Positions 60,061 through 64,000 of a stretch of DNA of 64,000 bases are shown here, one piece after another. The position numbers and the translations under genes were made by a program. The DNA is taken from contig CACHOG010000005.1 of assembly GCA_902581445.1 (NCBI GenBank), positions 1-64,000 of the forward strand, given 5' to 3'. Source of the DNA: an uncultured Pelagibacteraceae bacterium (GTDB lineage: Bacteria > Pseudomonadota > Alphaproteobacteria > Pelagibacterales > Pelagibacteraceae). Under the pieces are notes generated by a model that saw nothing but the letters and a program-made list of their open reading frames with translations, did not search any database and was not told the origin of the DNA. Positions within the stretch are counted from its first letter, which is position 1. Every line of letters begins with the position of its first letter.

Positions 60061-62937
60061 TTAAGCGATTTTTTTAGATTTTGTAACTAGAAGATCTTTT
60101 AAAAATTGGCCGGTATAACTATCCTTTACTTTAACAATATCTTCTGGTTTTCCCTCTGCGATAATATTACCACCTTTAACACCACCATCTGGGCCCATAT
60201 CAATAATATGATCTGCAGTTTTAATTACATCTAAATTATGCTCAATCACTACAACTGTATTCCCTGTTGCAACAAAAGTATGAAGAATTTCTAAAAGTTT
60301 TTTAATATCATGTTGGTGTAAACCTGTAGTTGGTTCATCTAAAATATATATAGTTCTACCGGTAGATCGCCTTGATAGCTCTTTAGCTAATTTTATTCTT
60401 TGAGCTTCACCACCTGATAATGTTGTAGCTTGCTGACCAATTTTAATATAACCCAACCCAACTTTTTTTAAAGTTAATAATTTAGTTTTAATAGAGGGAA
60501 TATTTTCAAAATAATCACAGCCTTCATCTACCGTCATATTCAGGACATCTGCTATGCTTTTATCTTTAAATTTTATTTCAAGAGTTTCTCTATTATATCT
60601 GCTACCTTTGCATTCATCGCAAGTTATATATACATCAGGAAGAAAATGCATTTCATAGGTAATTACTCCGTCACCTTCACAAGCTTCACATCTACCCCCT
60701 TTAACATTAAAAGAAAATCTTCCAGGTTTATAACCTCTACTTTTAGACTCTGGTAATGCAGTAAACCAATCTCTTATCGGACCAAATGCACCAGTATATG
60801 TAGCAGGATTGGATCTAGGCGTTCTCCCAATTGGTGATTGATCTATATTTATAATTTTGTCGACTAGTTCAATACCTTTAAAACTTTTAAATGCCATAGG
60901 TATCTTTCTACTTTTGTTATTATTTAAACTTATGTTTAGAGCATTATATAAAGTTTGAAGAATTAAAGTTGATTTTCCACTTCCAGATACTCCTGTTACA
61001 CAAGTGAAACATCCAAAAGGTATTTTTAAATTTACATTTTTTAAATTGTTTCCAGTAGCGCCACCAATTTCTAAAAATCTACCATTCTTTGCTAATTTTC
61101 TATTCTTTGGAATTGGAATGAATCTTTTATTTGAAAGATATTTTCCAGTAATACTATTTTGGTTTTTAATTATTTCATTGTATTGACCTTCTGCTACTAT
61201 TTCACCACCCTTGCTTCCAGCCTCTGGTCCCAGGTCAATTATATGATCAGCATTTTCCATTGTCTCCGTGTCGTGCTCAACAACTATAACTGTGTTTCCT
61301 AAATCTCTAAGTCTCTTAAGAGCATTTATTAATTTAACGTTATCTTTTTGATGTAGACCAATTGAAGGTTCATCTAGTACATAAAGTACACCCGTAAGTC
61401 CAGATCCTATTTGGGATGCCAACCTTATTCTTTGTGACTCTCCTCCTGATAAGGTACCAGACTCTCTAGATAATGTTAAATAATCTAAACCGACATTCAT
61501 TAAAAAACTTAATCTCTCATTTATTTCTTTTAAAATATGTTCTGCTATTTTAAGTTCTTTTTGGCTAAAATAAATTTCCAATTCTTTAAACCATTTTTGA
61601 GCTTCAATTATAGATTTATTTGTTATCTCGCTTATATGTAGGTCATTAATTTTAACACAAAGTGCTTCTTCTTTTAGTCTATGACCTTTGCATTGATCGC
61701 ATTTTGTATCTGACTGGTATTGAGCTATTTCTTCTCTTTTCCAATCACTATCGGTTTCAAGGTATCTTCTTTCTAAATTATTTATAACACCTTCAAATGT
61801 TTTTTTATGTGAATATTTTTCATAACCATCATCATAAGAAAATTTAATTTCCTCTTCATCTGAACCATACAAAATAATATCTTTTATTTTTTTTGACAAT
61901 TTTTGCCATTTTTCATTCAATGAAAAATCATAGTGTTTAGATAAAGAAGAAAGCGTTTGAGCGTAATATAATGAAGACGATTTAGACCAAGGTTCTATAG
62001 CTCCATCTGCTATAGACTTTTTCTCATTTGGGATTACTAGTTTTGGATCAACATTCAATTTTACACCTATACCTTCACATTCTTCACAAGCACCATATGG
62101 ACTATTAAAAGAAAAAAGTCTTGGTTCTATTTCCTCAATTGTAAAACCGCTTTCAGGGCATGCAAACTTTGACGAAAATATTATTTTTTCGACTTTTCTA
62201 TATTTTTTAGGCAATGTTTCATTTTCATACTCAACAAACAAAAGACCATTTGATAAATTTAGAGCTACTTCAATACCTTCAGCCAGTCTATTACCTAATG
62301 ATGAATTTAAGACAATTCTATCTACGAGAATATAAATATCGTGTTTTATTTTTTTATTTAATTCAGGAACTTTATCAATCTCGTATAAAACACCATCTAT
62401 TTTAATTTTTCTAAAACCTCTTTTTTTATAACCTAATATTTCTTTTTTATATTCTCCTTTTCTTCCTCTTACTACTGGTGAATAAAGATAAATCGTACTT
62501 TTTTTTGGTAATTCTTTTATTTTGTCAACCATCTGAGTAATCGTTTGTGATTGAATTCTTTTACCTGTAAATGGTGAATAGGGTACTCCAACTCTTGCAT
62601 AAAGAACACGCATGTAATCATATATTTCAGTAACGGTAGCCACTGTTGATCTTGGATTTTTTGATGTATTTTTTTGCTCAATAGATATTGCGGGACTTAA
62701 GCCCTCAATTAGATCCACATTAGGTTTTTTCATTTTATCTAAAAATTGACGCGCATATGCTGAAAGACTTTCCACATATCTTCTTTGACCCTCAGCATAA
62801 ATAGTATCAAAGGCTAAAGATGATTTTCCAGATCCTGAAAGACCGGTAATGACTACAAATTTATCCTTAGGTATTGATAAAGATATGTTTTTTAAATTAT
62901 GTTCTTTTGCCCCTTTAATAACTATGTTTTTAAGCAT
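60061..62937 (-). CDS. uvrA: excinuclease ABC subunit A
   Basis: [44 protein letters not shown]; two ABC signatures. Confidence 0.99.
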   Translation of the reverse strand: MLKNIVIKGAKEHNLKNISLSIPKDKFVVITGLSGSGKSSLAFDTIYAEGQRRYVESLSAYARQFLDKMKKPNVDLIEGLSPAISIEQKNTSKNPRSTVATVTEIYDYMRVLYARVGVPYSPFTGKRIQSQTITQMVDKIKELPKKSTIYLYSPVVRGRKGEYKKEILGYKKRGFRKIKIDGVLYEIDKVPELNKKIKHDIYILVDRIVLNSSLGNRLAEGIEVALNLSNGLLFVEYENETLPKKYRKVEKIIFSSKFACPESGFTIEEIEPRLFSFNSPYGACEECEGIGVKLNVDPKLVIPNEKKSIADGAIEPWSKSSSLYYAQTLSSLSKHYDFSLNEKWQKLSKKIKDIILYGSDEEEIKFSYDDGYEKYSHKKTFEGVINNLERRYLETDSDWKREEIAQYQSDTKCDQCKGHRLKEEALCVKINDLHISEITNKSIIEAQKWFKELEIYFSQKELKIAEHILKEINERLSFLMNVGLDYLTLSRESGTLSGGESQRIRLASQIGSGLTGVLYVLDEPSIGLHQKDNVKLINALKRLRDLGNTVIVVEHDTETMENADHIIDLGPEAGSKGGEIVAEGQYNEIIKNQNSITGKYLSNKRFIPIPKNRKLAKNGRFLEIGGATGNNLKNVNLKIPFGCFTCVTGVSGSGKSTLILQTLYNALNISLNNNKSRKIPMAFKSFKGIELVDKIINIDQSPIGRTPRSNPATYTGAFGPIRDWFTALPESKSRGYKPGRFSFNVKGGRCEACEGDGVITYEMHFLPDVYITCDECKGSRYNRETLEIKFKDKSIADVLNMTVDEGCDYFENIPSIKTKLLTLKKVGLGYIKIGQQATTLSGGEAQRIKLAKELSRRSTGRTIYILDEPTTGLHQHDIKKLLEILHTFVATGNTVVVIEHNLDVIKTADHIIDMGPDGGVKGGNIIAEGKPEDIVKVKDSYTGQFLKDLLVTKSKKIA

Positions 62938-63029
62938 ATTTTTAGTTGCTTTCAGTAAATAAAATTAATAATCACTCCTATACTATGATATAAATATAAA
63001 AAGATAATTTATATCTTCATTAAAATATT

Positions 63030-63482
63030 ATGGCAGGAAGCTTAAATAAAGTATTATTAATTGGCCGTTTAGGCGCAGATCCAGAAATCAAGCAAATGGT
63101 TAATGGAAAAAGTGTAGCAAGACTAAGCTTAGCCACAAGTCAATCCTGGAAGGATAAAAATTCTGGTGAAAAAAAGGAAAAAACAGAATGGCACCGAATT
63201 GTAGTTTTTAACGAGGGTTTAGTTAATGTTGTTCAACAATATCTGAAAAAAGGCGCTCAAATCTATGTTGAAGGTCAATTGACAACAAGAAAGTGGAAAG
63301 ACGAACAATCAGGACAAGACAAATATTCAACTGAAATAGTAATTCAAGGATACAATTCATCATTGACAATGTTAGGAGGTAGCAATCAAGCTAATAGCTT
63401 ACCTTCTCAAGATAATGGAAAATCAGTTGAAGACACATCTCAAGATATTTCAAAAGATCTTGATGACGAGATTCCCTTTTAG
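63030..63482 (+). CDS. ssb: single-stranded DNA-binding protein
   Basis: [16 protein letters not shown]; acidic tail ending DLDDEIPF. Confidence 0.98.
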   Translation: MAGSLNKVLLIGRLGADPEIKQMVNGKSVARLSLATSQSWKDKNSGEKKEKTEWHRIVVFNEGLVNVVQQYLKKGAQIYVEGQLTTRKWKDEQSGQDKYSTEIVIQGYNSSLTMLGGSNQANSLPSQDNGKSVEDTSQDISKDLDDEIPF

Positions 63483-63487
63483 TTTTT

Positions 63488-64000
63488 ATGCAAAAGACTC
63501 AGGATCCTAAAAATTCAAATATAAAAACCATAGCGATGTATGATGAAATGAGTTCGTCATACCTATCATACGCTATGAGTGTAATTGTTAGTAGAGCTCT
63601 TCCAGACGTACGTGATGGATTAAAACCAGTTCATAGACGAATATTATACGCCATGTATAAAGGCGGTTTCGATTGGACAAAACAATTTAGAAAATCTGCA
63701 CGTATTGTTGGTGATGTAATTGGTAAATATCATCCACATGGTGATCAAGCTGTTTATGATGCACTGGTTAGAATGGTTCAAGAATTTTCTATGAGTCTTC
63801 CTCTCATAGATGGTCAAGGAAATTTTGGCTCAATCGATGGAGATCCACCAGCAGCAATGAGATACACTGAAACAAAATTATCGAAAATTTCCCAGTATTT
63901 AATAGAGGATATAGAAAAAAAAACAGTTAATTTTAAGAGTAATTACGATGAGACAGAAACAGAGCCTGAAGTTTTACCAGCTCAATATCCAAATTTACTT
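63488..64000 (+). CDS. gyrA: DNA gyrase subunit A, N-terminal part (runs off window end)
   Basis: Manual translation: [39 protein letters not shown]...[18 protein letters not shown]...PPAAMRYTE; absent from ORF track because no stop in window. Confidence 0.97.
   Translation, partial: MQKTQDPKNSNIKTIAMYDEMSSSYLSYAMSVIVSRALPDVRDGLKPVHRRILYAMYKGGFDWTKQFRKSARIVGDVIGKYHPHGDQAVYDALVRMVQEFSMSLPLIDGQGNFGSIDGDPPAAMRYTETKLSKISQYLIEDIEKKTVNFKSNYDETETEPEVLPAQYPNLL

Noticed and set aside
1-64000. CRISPR arrays, insertion sequences, prophage, toxin-antitoxin or defence systems
   Set aside because: No regularly spaced repeats, transposase, integrase, phage or defence-type proteins seen on either strand.

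Overview
The window is a dense, very AT-rich stretch of an alphaproteobacterial chromosome. Gene content, order and extreme compaction look like the SAR11/Pelagibacterales clade (inference; no database search was run). I see about 60 protein-coding genes, three tRNAs (Arg-TCT, Asn-GTT, Cys-GCA), two clear rho-independent hairpins, and no mobile element, rRNA or CRISPR array. Most of it is core: ppiD, tpiA, secG, pyrG, kdsA, eno, ftsB, lipA; ispDF; ntrYX-trkAH; aapJQMP; valS-ilvD-manC; xth, erpA-like, dgt, argS, nagZ, scpAB, tatABC, serS, yajC-secDF; uvrA, ssb, gyrA. The most interesting part is a contiguous phosphorus/arsenate region at about 29.3-46.5 kb. It contains a DAG-kinase-like gene divergent from a PlcP-like phosphoesterase plus glycosyltransferase pair (lipid remodelling), phoR, an unknown secreted protein, pstSCAB-phoU-phoB, a SixA-like phosphatase, ppk, ppx, and then a four-gene arsC/aquaporin/NUDIX operon. 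Reading the intergenic DNA, I found a 19-nt motif, TTTTAACA-N4-TGTAACA, in three exact copies: one upstream of pstS and two in opposite orientations in the dagK/plcP divergent gap. It is a strong candidate for this lineage's Pho box. Other items are a double inverted repeat in the aapJ leader, binding-protein/permease junction terminators, a Lys-rich 68-aa protein with a strong Shine-Dalgarno, and near-zero spacing at convergent gene junctions.
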